This document shows, piece after piece, positions 18,301 to 25,395 of a stretch of 36,080 nt of DNA. The position numbers and the translations under genes are program-made. The notes under the pieces are model-generated. The model was not told the DNA's origin, did no database searches, and saw only the letters and a program-made list of their open reading frames with translations. Source of the stretch: CAYZJB01 sp964478735 (GTDB lineage: Bacteria; CLD3; SB21); the NCBI GenBank assembly GCA_964478735.1, contig CAYZJB010000038.1, positions 1 through 36,080 of the forward strand, given 5' to 3'. The stretch's first letter is position 1; the number at the start of each line of letters is the position of its first letter.

Positions 18301-19661
18301 ATCGTCAGGATCGAGTCGAATTCCTCACGAGAAAGGTTCCGGAATGGAAAAGATCGATGAACAAGGTCGTACAGCTCGTCTTCCGTAAATTCACGGGCCG
18401 ACGTTTCCGCTACGATCTGCTGAGCAAGAATGTCGAACGGTTTTTCCGGAATAACGATCCGATCGAGTTCGCCATGCCGAACGGCATCCATCAACGCGGC
18501 CACTTCGACGAGTTCGTCCAGCGTCAGTGGAAAGATCCGGCCTTTGGGCGTACCGTGAATCGAATGGCCTGAACGGCCGACGCGTTGGAGAAACGTGGAA
18601 ATCGCCCGGGCGGATCCGATCTGGCAGACGAGATCGACGGAACCGATGTCGATTCCGAGTTCGAGTGACGCGGTGGCGATGAGGGCGCGGAGCGAGCCGG
18701 CCTTGAGCCGCTGTTCGGCATCGTGACGGTGCTCCTTGGACATGGACCCGTGATGCGCGGTGACCACGTCGGCGCCGAGGCGTTCGGTCAACTGATGGGC
18801 GAGCCGTTCCGCGAGACGGCGCGTATTGACAAAGATCAACGTCGTTCGATGTTCGTGGATCAGTTCGACCAGCCGTTCGTACGTTTCTTCCCACACTTCC
18901 GTCGCCATGACGGCCGTGAGCGGTGATCGCGGAACTTCGACCGCGAGATCGAGCTGTCGTCGATGGCCGGTGTCGATGATCGTGCAGGGACGGGATGAAC
19001 CGTCCGGATCGACGCCGGTCAAAAATTGCGCGACAAGGTCGATCGGTTTTTGCGTCGCGCTGATGCCGATGCGGGTCGACGGTTTATCGGCAAGTCCGTC
19101 GAGCCGTTCGAGTGACAGGGACAGATGCGAGCCTCGTTTATCGCGAACGAGTGCGTGAATTTCGTCGACGATCACCGACCGCACGGTCGATAGCATTTTC
19201 CGTCCGTTTTCGCTGGTCAATAGAAGGAACAACGATTCCGGCGTCGTGACCAGAATATGAGGCGGACGTTTGGTCATTGCCGTACGTTCCGATGCCGGCG
19301 TGTCGCCGGTGCGTACGCTGGTCCGGATATCGACGGACGGGAGGCCGAGCATCATCAGTTCGTCTGCAATGCCGGCGAGCGGGCGTTGCAGGTTTTTTTC
19401 TATGTCGTTGGACAGCGCTTTGAGCGGGGAAATGTAAACGATCCGGGTTTCCTGTTGAAGCCGGCCTTCGAGGCTTTCGCGGATCAGTTCGTCGATCGCG
19501 GACAAAAACGCCGCGAGCGTCTTACCGGAACCCGTCGGTGCCGCGATCAGTGTATGCTTTTGTTCGCGGATGGCCCGCCAGGCCTGAAGCTGGACGTCGG
19601 TCGGCGTGGAAAAAGATTTGGTAAACCAGTTGACGACGGAAGGATGGAAGAGCTCATGCAT
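15351..19661 (-). CDS. lhr: Large Lhr-type DEAD/DEAH-box helicase
   Basis: An ATP-dependent superfamily 2 helicase of 1436 residues, close to the bacterial full-length Lhr (about 1500). The RecA-like core has the Q region STPTDVQLQAW, Walker A APTGSGKT at 40-47, TTPESLFLLL, DEIH at 166-169, GISATQKP, and helicase C motifs LIFVNTRRLAERL, TAHHGSMS and QRVGRSGHSIHG. The rest is the Lhr winged-helix and long C-terminal extension. Lhr acts on RNA:DNA hybrids and in DNA repair. The start at 19661 is chosen because the longer frame (19778) runs into the upstream gene. No Shine-Dalgarno is evident. It lies 55 bases downstream of the DUF4143 ATPase on the same strand. Confidence 0.93.
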   Translation of the reverse strand: MHELFHPSVVNWFTKSFSTPTDVQLQAWRAIREQKHTLIAAPTGSGKTLAAFLSAIDELIRESLEGRLQQETRIVYISPLKALSNDIEKNLQRPLAGIADELMMLGLPSVDIRTSVRTGDTPASERTAMTKRPPHILVTTPESLFLLLTSENGRKMLSTVRSVIVDEIHALVRDKRGSHLSLSLERLDGLADKPSTRIGISATQKPIDLVAQFLTGVDPDGSSRPCTIIDTGHRRQLDLAVEVPRSPLTAVMATEVWEETYERLVELIHEHRTTLIFVNTRRLAERLAHQLTERLGADVVTAHHGSMSKEHRHDAEQRLKAGSLRALIATASLELGIDIGSVDLVCQIGSARAISTFLQRVGRSGHSIHGTPKGRIFPLTLDELVEVAALMDAVRHGELDRIVIPEKPFDILAQQIVAETSAREFTEDELYDLVHRSFPFRNLSREEFDSILTMLADGFTTRRGRRGAYVHHDMVNRRVRARRNARLAAIQCGGTIPDNFDYDVILEPTNTFLGTLNEDFAIESSVGDIFQLGNSSWMITRVENGSVRVVDAGSAPPSIPFWLGEAPGRSAELSVAVSRLRKTISELLGDDFSNGDASWKTRTIKWCTENLNMDDAAAEQIVNYLAAGKAALGAMPTQETIVMERFFDEAGDMHLVIHSTFGSRMNRAWGLSLRKRFCRKFNFELQAAATEDALVLSLGSMHSFPLHEVYSYLNSSNVRDILIQAVFDSPMFEVRWRWNASRALAMLRRRDGKRVPPQLQRMAAQDLVALIFPDQLACLENIAGDRDVPDHPLINQTIDDCLTEAMDVHRLENLLRKMESGQVEMLARDLREPSPLSQEILNARPYAFLDDAPLEERRTRAVANRRWVDPQEAATFGQLDPDAIEEVQRQAWPDARNADELHEALVLLGAMTVQEMSKFNRAWLEELTTERRVARITNERAALWIAVERAPQWLAIWPGCYQGPALPERIADQEWTTEKALVEIVRGRLEGLGPVISDVIAQSLGLPVEQVDQALIALEVEGFVFRGQFHPSIAATEWCERRLLARIHRTTLDKLRKEIEPVSASDFMRFLFVWHRVEPEQRLEGPAAIETVVQLLEGCEAPAVAWEGNILPSRIADYDHQWLDMACLSGKISWGRFRERSGRGGAPVKNSPMTLVFRQNVESWLVLSDNTVDHESLTSAARRVLEALESLGACFYDDIVAASGLLKSQVEDGLAELVGAGLVTSDSFSGLRALLVPSKYKTNERRHESPFTMSQAGRWSPLRPRKLKTTDVPVEFFARVLLRRYGVVFRRLADRESLAPPWRELVKIYRTVEARGEIRGGRFVDGVWGEQFALPEAVTQLRAIRREEKSGKLVSLCAADPIYLEGILAETPRIASLPTNRALYRDGEVIAVLESGETKFMKDVPQEEMWKYQTALVQKHVPPKLRVYLGKGVGMG

Positions 19662-19716
19662 GGGGGAATATAGGGTGTGTGAGAACCGGGGGCAAGCGGA
19701 CCAGAGAAAACAATTA

Positions 19717-20871
19717 TTATTTCGATGGAATGAGACTCTGCAATTCCGACAGGGGTACCACAGAAACATTCTTTGCAAGGGGAAACGATTCCTTGCCCGG
19801 GTAAACTACATAAACGTGTTTACACCTTAAATCTTCGAGGGCGTTCCAGAAGCCGCGCGTGAGCTCGGGCGAAAGGGAAAATTTGATTTCGACGCCGATC
19901 CGTTGGCGGTTGGATTCCATGACGAGATCGATCTCCGCTCCAGCCTGGGTGCGGTAATAAAACGGATCGAAGCGATGTCCGACAACGTGAAGGATTTGCT
20001 CGATGACAAATCCTTCCCATGAAGCGCCGACAACCGGGTGGGCGGCGAGATCATCAAAATTTGTCAATCGAAGCAGTGCATGAAGCAATCCGGTGTCTCG
20101 AAAATAGACCTTGGGTGATTTGACCAGCCGTTTTGCGGTATTCGTCTGATAAGGTTTGAGTGTTCGCAGAACGAACGTACCTTCGAGCAGGTCGAGATAT
20201 CGGGCTGCCGTCGGTGAGGTGATACCCAGACTGCCTGCAATCCGGCTGGCATTCCATATCTGTCCATGATAATGGGCCGTCATAGTCCAAAAGCGGCGTA
20301 ATTGCAGACTGGGAATATGAATGCCGAGTTGCGGGATGTCACGTTCGAGGTACGTCCGGATAAAAGCCTCTCTCCAGGCGAAGCTGTCCTGTTCAGAAGT
20401 CAAAAAGCTATCGGGAAAGCCACCCTGAATCCACAGCTTACGATAGTCTTTGACCGTGATCTCGGAAAGTCGGAAAGGCGTCAGTTCGTAGTAAACAATC
20501 CGCCCGGCAAGCGTTTCGGATGCGTCACGGATTAGGTCCGGTGCGGCGGAACCCAGGATGAGAAAGCGGCCGGGTCTTCGATCACGGTCCACCAGTGCAC
20601 GCAATAACGGTAGGAGAGAGGGCATGCGTTGAATTTCATCGAGGATGACCAATCGGTCGGACAAACGAGAAAGATAAAGTTCAGCGTCGGTTAGTTTGGT
20701 AACGTCAGAAGGCAACTCAAGATCGAGATAGACGGATCGGTTTTTCTGCAGTTGGCCGATGTGTTTGGCCAGCGTGGTCTTGCCGACTTGCCGGGGCCCC
20801 AGAAGCCCAACAACGGGAAATTTTCTAAGGGCGGCCTGAACAGAGTCGGTTTGGTTTCTTTTAATCATCAT
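19717..20871 (-). CDS. AAA ATPase with DUF4143 C-terminal domain
   Basis: A 384-residue protein of the archaeal/bacterial ATPase family. Walker A is GPRQVGKTT at 25-33 and Walker B LVILDEIQR at 74-82, followed by the sensor-like LILGSAAPDLIRD and the family signature YYELTPFRLSEI. The C-terminal DUF4143 contains YRTQAGAEIDLVME and IGVEIKFSLSPE, a restriction-endonuclease-like D-x-E-x-K fold. Such proteins are common in accessory DNA; their role is undefined. Start at 20871 (or 20868) is preferred over a frame start at 20994, which has no family match. A 25-base palindrome lies 3 bases upstream. Confidence 0.9.
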   Translation of the reverse strand: MMIKRNQTDSVQAALRKFPVVGLLGPRQVGKTTLAKHIGQLQKNRSVYLDLELPSDVTKLTDAELYLSRLSDRLVILDEIQRMPSLLPLLRALVDRDRRPGRFLILGSAAPDLIRDASETLAGRIVYYELTPFRLSEITVKDYRKLWIQGGFPDSFLTSEQDSFAWREAFIRTYLERDIPQLGIHIPSLQLRRFWTMTAHYHGQIWNASRIAGSLGITSPTAARYLDLLEGTFVLRTLKPYQTNTAKRLVKSPKVYFRDTGLLHALLRLTNFDDLAAHPVVGASWEGFVIEQILHVVGHRFDPFYYRTQAGAEIDLVMESNRQRIGVEIKFSLSPELTRGFWNALEDLRCKHVYVVYPGKESFPLAKNVSVVPLSELQSLIPSK

Positions 20872-20874
20872 TGT

Positions 20875-20899
20875 AAATTTAAAATATAATTTTAAATTT
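20875..20899 (-). promoter_or_regulatory. Perfect AT palindrome just upstream of the DUF4143 ATPase
   Basis: Arms AAATTTAAAAT (20875-20885) and ATTTTAAATTT (20889-20899) are perfect inverted repeats around ATA. They end 3 bases before the start codon, covering the place of a ribosome binding site. This could be an operator or an RNA hairpin that limits translation. Binding is inferred. Confidence 0.5.
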
Positions 20900-20905
20900 G
20901 CAATA

Positions 20906-21148
20906 TTAAATCTTTCGAAAGAGACCGTCCGGGTTGTCCGATTCGATGAACGACTCCTCTCGGAAGAATTCCTGGAAAGAGAAAGGCCGGGCACACTCAG
21001 CGCCGGCTTTCAGTTTTTCATAATGCCGGATGCTCATAACACCAGGTCGTCCGCTCCGTTCGCCATGAGGTAGACGGGTACATTCTACGCGTGGCAGATC
21101 GCGGCGATCTCAGTCGATGGAAAAGAGACGAAAATTATTTGAGGAATT
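20906..21148 (-). pseudogene. Possible eroded small-gene remnants
   Basis: The 318 bases between the DUF4143 start and the next plus-strand ORF hold no intact gene I can name. On the minus strand a protein-like frame (about 21148-21034) reads FPSTEIAAICHA, an in-frame TAG, then NVPVYLMANGADDLVL and TGA. That stop overlaps an ATG (ATGA at 21037) opening a 43-residue frame that starts MSIRHYEKLKAGAE and ends at 20906. The 4-base overlap is like a former gene pair. Neither frame is recognised; this may be chance. Confidence 0.3.
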
Positions 21149-21189
21149 AGAGGCTACCCCATATCAGTATGCTAACTATAGGAGGTAGT

Positions 21190-21510
21190 ATGATATCCAA
21201 GAAATGGTTCATATCATTTTTGATATTTGTTTTCGTTGTTTTTACCGCTTTTATGATGCGATCATATTCCTCGATAGATGAGCTGGCGTTTTCCAATAAG
21301 CCGGTTGGAGAAGAAATTAAGATGAGGTTTTTGGTTGCGGCATTTGTCCAAAGCGTTCAAACCGGCAACGATGAAATGTTAGAGAACTTTGTTTCACCGG
21401 ATTTTGGAGACATTGAGGACGGGAAAAAAGTAGGGCTCGGACAGTTGAAGAACGAACTGAGATATCTTCGAACAAATCGAATCCAGCGCAATAAGGACCA
21501 TGATACGACG
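21190..21510 (+). pseudogene. Membrane-anchored protein, truncated by a transposase fragment
   Basis: The frame opens at an ATG with GGAGG 4 bases upstream. It encodes a short basic start (MISKKW), a transmembrane segment (FISFLIFVFVVFTAFMM), then an extracytoplasmic stretch resembling an SnoaL/NTF2-like start (MRFLVAAFVQSVQTGNDEML). The frame continues to a stop at 21594, but about the last 25-28 residues are read from DNA belonging to the transposase frame in another phase, so the true gene is cut near 21500-21540. Low G+C compared with the flanks. Identity unknown. Confidence 0.6.
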
Positions 21511-21539
21511 ATATCCTGTCCTGCGACCGCCGGTCCACT

Positions 21540-22322
21540 CGCGTGGTCCCGAAATCCCACTGGCTGTTGGACCAAGAACGCCGGGCGATCTTAGCGTACG
21601 CCAAAGACCATCCGTTTGAAAACCACCGCCAATGGACGTATCGCATGATCGACGAGAATGTCGTGGCGGTGAGTCCCTCGACGACGTATCGGGTCCTCAA
21701 ACGCGCCGGTCACTTTAACCGGTGGGTAATGACTCCACCGTCACACAAGAAGGGATTTGACCAACCTACGCACGTGCATGAGCATTGGCATATCGACATC
21801 AAGCATGTGCGCATTGACCTGTGCTACTTCTACCTCATCTCGATCATGGACGGATACTCCCGGTATATCGTTCACTTCGAATTGCGCGAACGCATGACCG
21901 CGTTGGATGTAGAAATTACCATCGCCCGTGCCCTGGATAAATTCCCCAACACGGGACCCCGGCTCATTACCGATAACGGAGCGCCGTTTATTGCCCGTGA
22001 TTTCCACGACTATCTCCGCTGGGTCAAGCTGGACCAGGTGCGCACCCGCGTGCATCATCCCCAAAGCAACGGTAAACTCGAACGCTGGCACCGATCCCTC
22101 GAATGTCTAAAAGCCCTGCTTGGCCTCGATGACGCCCGCCGCATGATCGGCGATTATGTCACTTACTACAATACTCAGAGACTTCACAGCGCGCTGTTCT
22201 ATCTCACGCCAGAAGACTTCCTGGTAGGACGCGTCGAGAGTCGGCTGAATGAACGGAACGACAAGTTGCGCAAAGCCAAAGAACATCGTAAAATGAACCG
22301 ATTTTACACCTTATCCAATTAA
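21540..22322 (+). mobile_element. IS3-type transposase (OrfB-like), 5'-truncated
   Basis: About 259 residues of an rve-fold DDE transposase. The three acidic residues are visible in HWHIDIKHV, LITDNGAPFIA and NGKLERWHR, and the end shows NTQRLHSALFYLTPEDFL typical of IS3-group enzymes. The N-terminal helix-turn-helix part and any OrfA are missing: the frame hits a TGA at 21501-21503 and no family-like sequence precedes SHWLLDQERRAI. A left terminal repeat was not found. A hairpin AGCCAACA (22335-22342) / TGTTGGCT (22351-22358) follows the stop and may be the right end or a terminator for rpoD. It is most likely a dead remnant. Confidence 0.85.
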
Positions 22323-22376
22323 CCTTCCTGTCAAAGCCAACATAAAGTTTTGTTGGCTCACTTACACAAAACTAAA

Positions 22377-23210
22377 CTATCCGAGATAATGCCGCAAGAC
22401 GCTGCTCCGGGAGGTGTGGCGCAGGCGTCGGATGGCCTTTTCCTTGATCTGGCGGACGCGTTCGCGGGTGAGATTGAACATCGCACCGATTTCTTCGAGC
22501 GTGAGCGGATGGTCATTGTCGAGACCGAAATAGAGCCGGATCACCTCCGACTCCCGCGGCGTCAGCGTTTCCAGGGCACGTTGAATTTCGATCTTGAGCG
22601 ATTCCTCCATGAGTTCCCGGTCGGGCGGGGCCTGATCCGCGTTTTCCAAGACGTCGATCAACGTATTGTCGTCGCTATCGTTGAGCGGCTCGTCCATCGA
22701 CACGTGCCGGCCCGACATCTGCAAGGTATTCGTGACCTCGTCTTCGCTAATTTCCAACTGATCGGCGATTTCTTCCGAACTCGGCTCACGTTCGAACTCC
22801 TGCTCGAGGTCGCTGAAAATTCTGCCGATCTTGCTCAACGTTCCGATCTTGTTGAGCGGGAGCCGGACGACGCGGCTTTGTTCCGCAAGCGCCTGGAGGA
22901 TCGACTGGCGAATCCACCAGACGGCGTAGGAGATAAATTTGAAACCGCGCGTTTCGTCGAAACGGCGGGCCGCCTTGATGAGACCGATGTTGCCTTCATT
23001 GATGAGGTCGTTGAGCGACAGTCCCTGGTTCTGGTACTGCTTGGCAACGCTCACGACGAAACGCAGATTCGCTTTCGTCAAATGTTCGAGCGCCGCTTCA
23101 TCTCCCTCTCGAATCCGTTTGGCGAGCGAAATTTCTTCTTCCGGATTCAACAGCGGTACGTTGCCGATTTCCTGAAGGTATTTGTCGATCAAGTCGTTAC
23201 TGCGGTCCAC
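22377..23210 (-). CDS. rpoD: Primary RNA polymerase sigma factor (RpoD/SigA)
   Basis: Sigma-70 group factor of 277 residues, the short type (regions 1.2-4) usual in Bacteroidota/Chlorobiota relatives. Region 1.2 is DKYLQEIGNVPLL; region 2 carries NLRFVVSVAKQYQNQGL, DLINEGNIGLIKAA and RGFKFISYAVWWIRQ; region 3 and region 4 include TPRESEVIRLYFGL and the helix-turn-helix TLEEIGAMFNLTRERVRQIKEKA. The start is a GTG; no in-frame ATG exists between it and the upstream TGA. The in-frame upstream codons (RKRITRLKATGID) look protein-like, so the true start could be a non-standard codon. It is downstream of the two eutN genes after a 102-base gap. Confidence 0.95.
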   Translation of the reverse strand: MDRSNDLIDKYLQEIGNVPLLNPEEEISLAKRIREGDEAALEHLTKANLRFVVSVAKQYQNQGLSLNDLINEGNIGLIKAARRFDETRGFKFISYAVWWIRQSILQALAEQSRVVRLPLNKIGTLSKIGRIFSDLEQEFEREPSSEEIADQLEISEDEVTNTLQMSGRHVSMDEPLNDSDDNTLIDVLENADQAPPDRELMEESLKIEIQRALETLTPRESEVIRLYFGLDNDHPLTLEEIGAMFNLTRERVRQIKEKAIRRLRHTSRSSVLRHYLG

Positions 23211-23312
23211 GTCGATTCCCGTCGCTTTCAGTCGAGTGATCCGTTTTCGTAACCAGATTCAAGTGCATTTGCCTTTCTTGCCGCGGTGCGGCCTGGATTG
23301 AATGTGTACGGG

Positions 23313-23576
23313 TCATCGATCGATCCGGTCAACGATGCCGATGATGGTCGCGTCCGTCGGCGCCTTGCGGTCCAAAGGAATCGGCGCTTCGCCGGACGTG
23401 ACATAGTACACCAGTTCCTGCGGCTGACCGGCGCCGACCGAATCGGTCGCGACGATGGGGCTTCCGACGTTTTTCAAATCCGACGTCAACGGCTGGATGA
23501 TTTTCAAACGGCATCCTTCGAGACTTTCGTGTTTCCGTGTGGCCCAGACGGAACCGATCACGCGTGCGAGATTCAT
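23313..23576 (-). CDS. EutN/CcmL family microcompartment vertex protein (second copy)
   Basis: An 87-residue EutN/CcmL (BMC pentamer, Pfam EutN_CcmL type) protein. It opens MNLARVIGSVWATRKHESLEG, continues with KIIQPL, and has IVATDSVGAGQPQELVYYV in place of the usual GAGxGExVL pore-lip strand, then PTDATIIGIVDRID, the family's standard ending. Pentamers cap the vertices of bacterial microcompartment shells. Its ATG overlaps the stop of the upstream paralogue (ATGA), so the pair is translated together. No BMC hexamer (PF00936) or cargo enzyme is in the window. The vertex-to-shell role is therefore family knowledge, not shown here. Confidence 0.92.
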   Translation of the reverse strand: MNLARVIGSVWATRKHESLEGCRLKIIQPLTSDLKNVGSPIVATDSVGAGQPQELVYYVTSGEAPIPLDRKAPTDATIIGIVDRIDR

Positions 23577-23839
23577 TCGATCTCCAGTTTATCGATGATC
23601 GCCATGATGACCGCGTCGACGGGACGATTTTCCGTCACGTTCGTTTGACGGGCTGAACTGCCGGTACAATACAACACCATCTCACCGACGCCCGCTCCCA
23701 CGGAATCCGCCGCAACGACGAACGTATCTTTTTCTTTGTAGTCCAGATCGACGTTACGTACGATCATCAGTTTCAATCCCGTCAGTTTGTCGTCTTTTCG
23801 GGTTGCCCAGACATTGCCGATCACTTTCCCAAGAACCAC
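23573..23839 (-). CDS. EutN/CcmL family microcompartment vertex protein (first copy)
   Basis: An 88-residue EutN/CcmL protein with the consensus much better preserved: GKVIGNVWATRKDDKLTGLK, then DSVGAGVGEMVLYCTGSSAR and PVDAVIMAIIDKLEIE. The GTG at 23839 (GGAG 8 bases upstream) is chosen because it aligns with the family N-terminus; a longer frame to 23911 would overlap the sensor gene. It starts 8 bases after that gene ends and overlaps the second copy by 4 bases. The two copies are diverged paralogues, suggesting hetero- or specialised vertices (inference). Confidence 0.92.
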   Translation of the reverse strand: MVLGKVIGNVWATRKDDKLTGLKLMIVRNVDLDYKEKDTFVVAADSVGAGVGEMVLYCTGSSARQTNVTENRPVDAVIMAIIDKLEIE

Positions 23840-23847
23840 GTTGTCTC

Positions 23848-25374
23848 CTACAGCAGTTTGATCTGTTTCGGTGTCGGCGGCCGGCGCGTCTGTGCGGCGG
23901 TCACTTTCCACGCGTCGTCGACGCTGTGAAGGGCGGTCGAATCGCCGATGCCGATCTCCACGTCAATTTTCATTCGTGTCAAATCGTCTTCGAGATGCAC
24001 CAGGGCCTCCGACCATGCTCGATTCAGCCATTGGTCGACTTGCTTGAGCGAACATTCGGCCAGTAAAACGGCAAACTGTGCGGCCTGAATGCGTCCGGCT
24101 TCATCGACGGCACGGATCGAATTTCTAAAAATCCCGTCAATTTTATCAAGCAATAATTTCTCTCCCTCGGTACCCTGATAGTCGCGCGGGATTCGGAGCG
24201 TCCACACGGCAACGGCAAAACGCGTTTTGAAGCGCTGCGCGCGTACGATTTCTTTCTGCAGCCGGTTTTCAAACCGTCGCCGGTCGAATGCACCGGCCGG
24301 CGCGGTAGCGGGAACCGTCGCATCGCGGCAGCGCTCGAAGATGAGACAGGACGTCGACGCGATGAACTTCAACGCTTCCCGGTCGATCGGCGCAATCGCC
24401 GAGGGATCGGACACGAGACAACGAATGAACCCCCATTCGTCGTCCCCGGTCGCGATTGGAACGATCCATTGTTCACGGTCCGCCTCTTGACCGCGTGACC
24501 CGCAGAGCACGGGTTCCGAACGGTCCAGCGCCCACATCCACACCTGCATGCCGTCCAGCGCCACACATTCCTGAATGGCGTCCATCAATCGATGGGCCAC
24601 TTCTCTCTCCGAGGTTGTCCGATGCTGACGGACAAACGTGCCGAGGGAACTGAGCCAGCGTTTGAGAACGTTGCGCGTATGCACGGCGTCTACCGTCTGA
24701 ATCGCGTGCAAAACGAGATCGCCGTACTGCTTGACCAGGCCTTCGATGTGCGCCCGGTCTCGTACATCCGTCAATAGATCGACCCCCAGTAAACCCAGTA
24801 CCGTGTCGCGTTTGGCGACTGGAAACAAAAATTGATTTTTGATGGGAAGCGCCTCGGTATAACAAAATGACTTCGGTTCCGAAACCCATCGCGGCTGGCG
24901 TGTTTGTATCATAGTTTGCATCGACGGCACAGTGTTGAACGGCAGACGTTCGCGGGTATTGAAAAAACGGCTTTGCGATCGAAACGCTTCAAGCACGAGC
25001 GTCTGATCATCGTGGCTGATGACGTAGAGGAATACACTGTGGGCGTCCAATGTCTGATAAGCGGTGTCGACAATGACATCGGCGAGTCGATTGAAAATCA
25101 ACGACGCCTGCGTATCGTCGACAATGCGATACGGATCGCAAGTTTCTTCCGATTCCCCGTACACCGGCGCTTGCGACGGTGTAACCGCCGTCTCCACGCG
25201 CCGTTCGATCGTCGAGACCGCTGGACGATGTCGCCATGCCAGGACGGTCATGACGATAAAGATAGGAATCGAAACGAACACGGAGACCGACCACGTCGCG
25301 GCGGCCGTTACTGCGAGGACCGACAGGAAAAATATCGACAGATGAAAAAACCGGGGATGGTGCGTGTTGAACAT
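23848..25374 (-). CDS. Membrane GAF protein with degenerate GGDEF-like domain
   Basis: A 508-residue protein. Two hydrophobic helices lie near residues 8-45 (FFLSVLAVTAAATWSVSVFV and following). One GAF-like domain is about 80-225 (LDAHSVFLYVISHDDQTLVL ... LLGVDLL), with a possible second about 240-350. The C-terminal 140 residues resemble a GGDEF domain (RRRFENRLQKEIVRAQRF, then AGRIQAAQFAVLLAEC), but AAQF stands where the catalytic GGDEF motif should be, so cyclic-di-GMP synthesis is unlikely. Probably a ligand or redox sensor or scaffold at the inner membrane. It starts 21 bases after lpxC and ends 8 bases before the first eutN. Function unknown. Confidence 0.75.
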   Translation of the reverse strand: MFNTHHPRFFHLSIFFLSVLAVTAAATWSVSVFVSIPIFIVMTVLAWRHRPAVSTIERRVETAVTPSQAPVYGESEETCDPYRIVDDTQASLIFNRLADVIVDTAYQTLDAHSVFLYVISHDDQTLVLEAFRSQSRFFNTRERLPFNTVPSMQTMIQTRQPRWVSEPKSFCYTEALPIKNQFLFPVAKRDTVLGLLGVDLLTDVRDRAHIEGLVKQYGDLVLHAIQTVDAVHTRNVLKRWLSSLGTFVRQHRTTSEREVAHRLMDAIQECVALDGMQVWMWALDRSEPVLCGSRGQEADREQWIVPIATGDDEWGFIRCLVSDPSAIAPIDREALKFIASTSCLIFERCRDATVPATAPAGAFDRRRFENRLQKEIVRAQRFKTRFAVAVWTLRIPRDYQGTEGEKLLLDKIDGIFRNSIRAVDEAGRIQAAQFAVLLAECSLKQVDQWLNRAWSEALVHLEDDLTRMKIDVEIGIGDSTALHSVDDAWKVTAAQTRRPPTPKQIKLL

Positions 25375-25395
25375 GATGATTCGAGCCTCGCGAAC

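Noticed and set aside
22350..23252. 300-residue plus-strand open frame across rpoD
   Set aside because: Antisense shadow of rpoD; composition is driven by the sigma factor codons on the minus strand and no family is recognisable.
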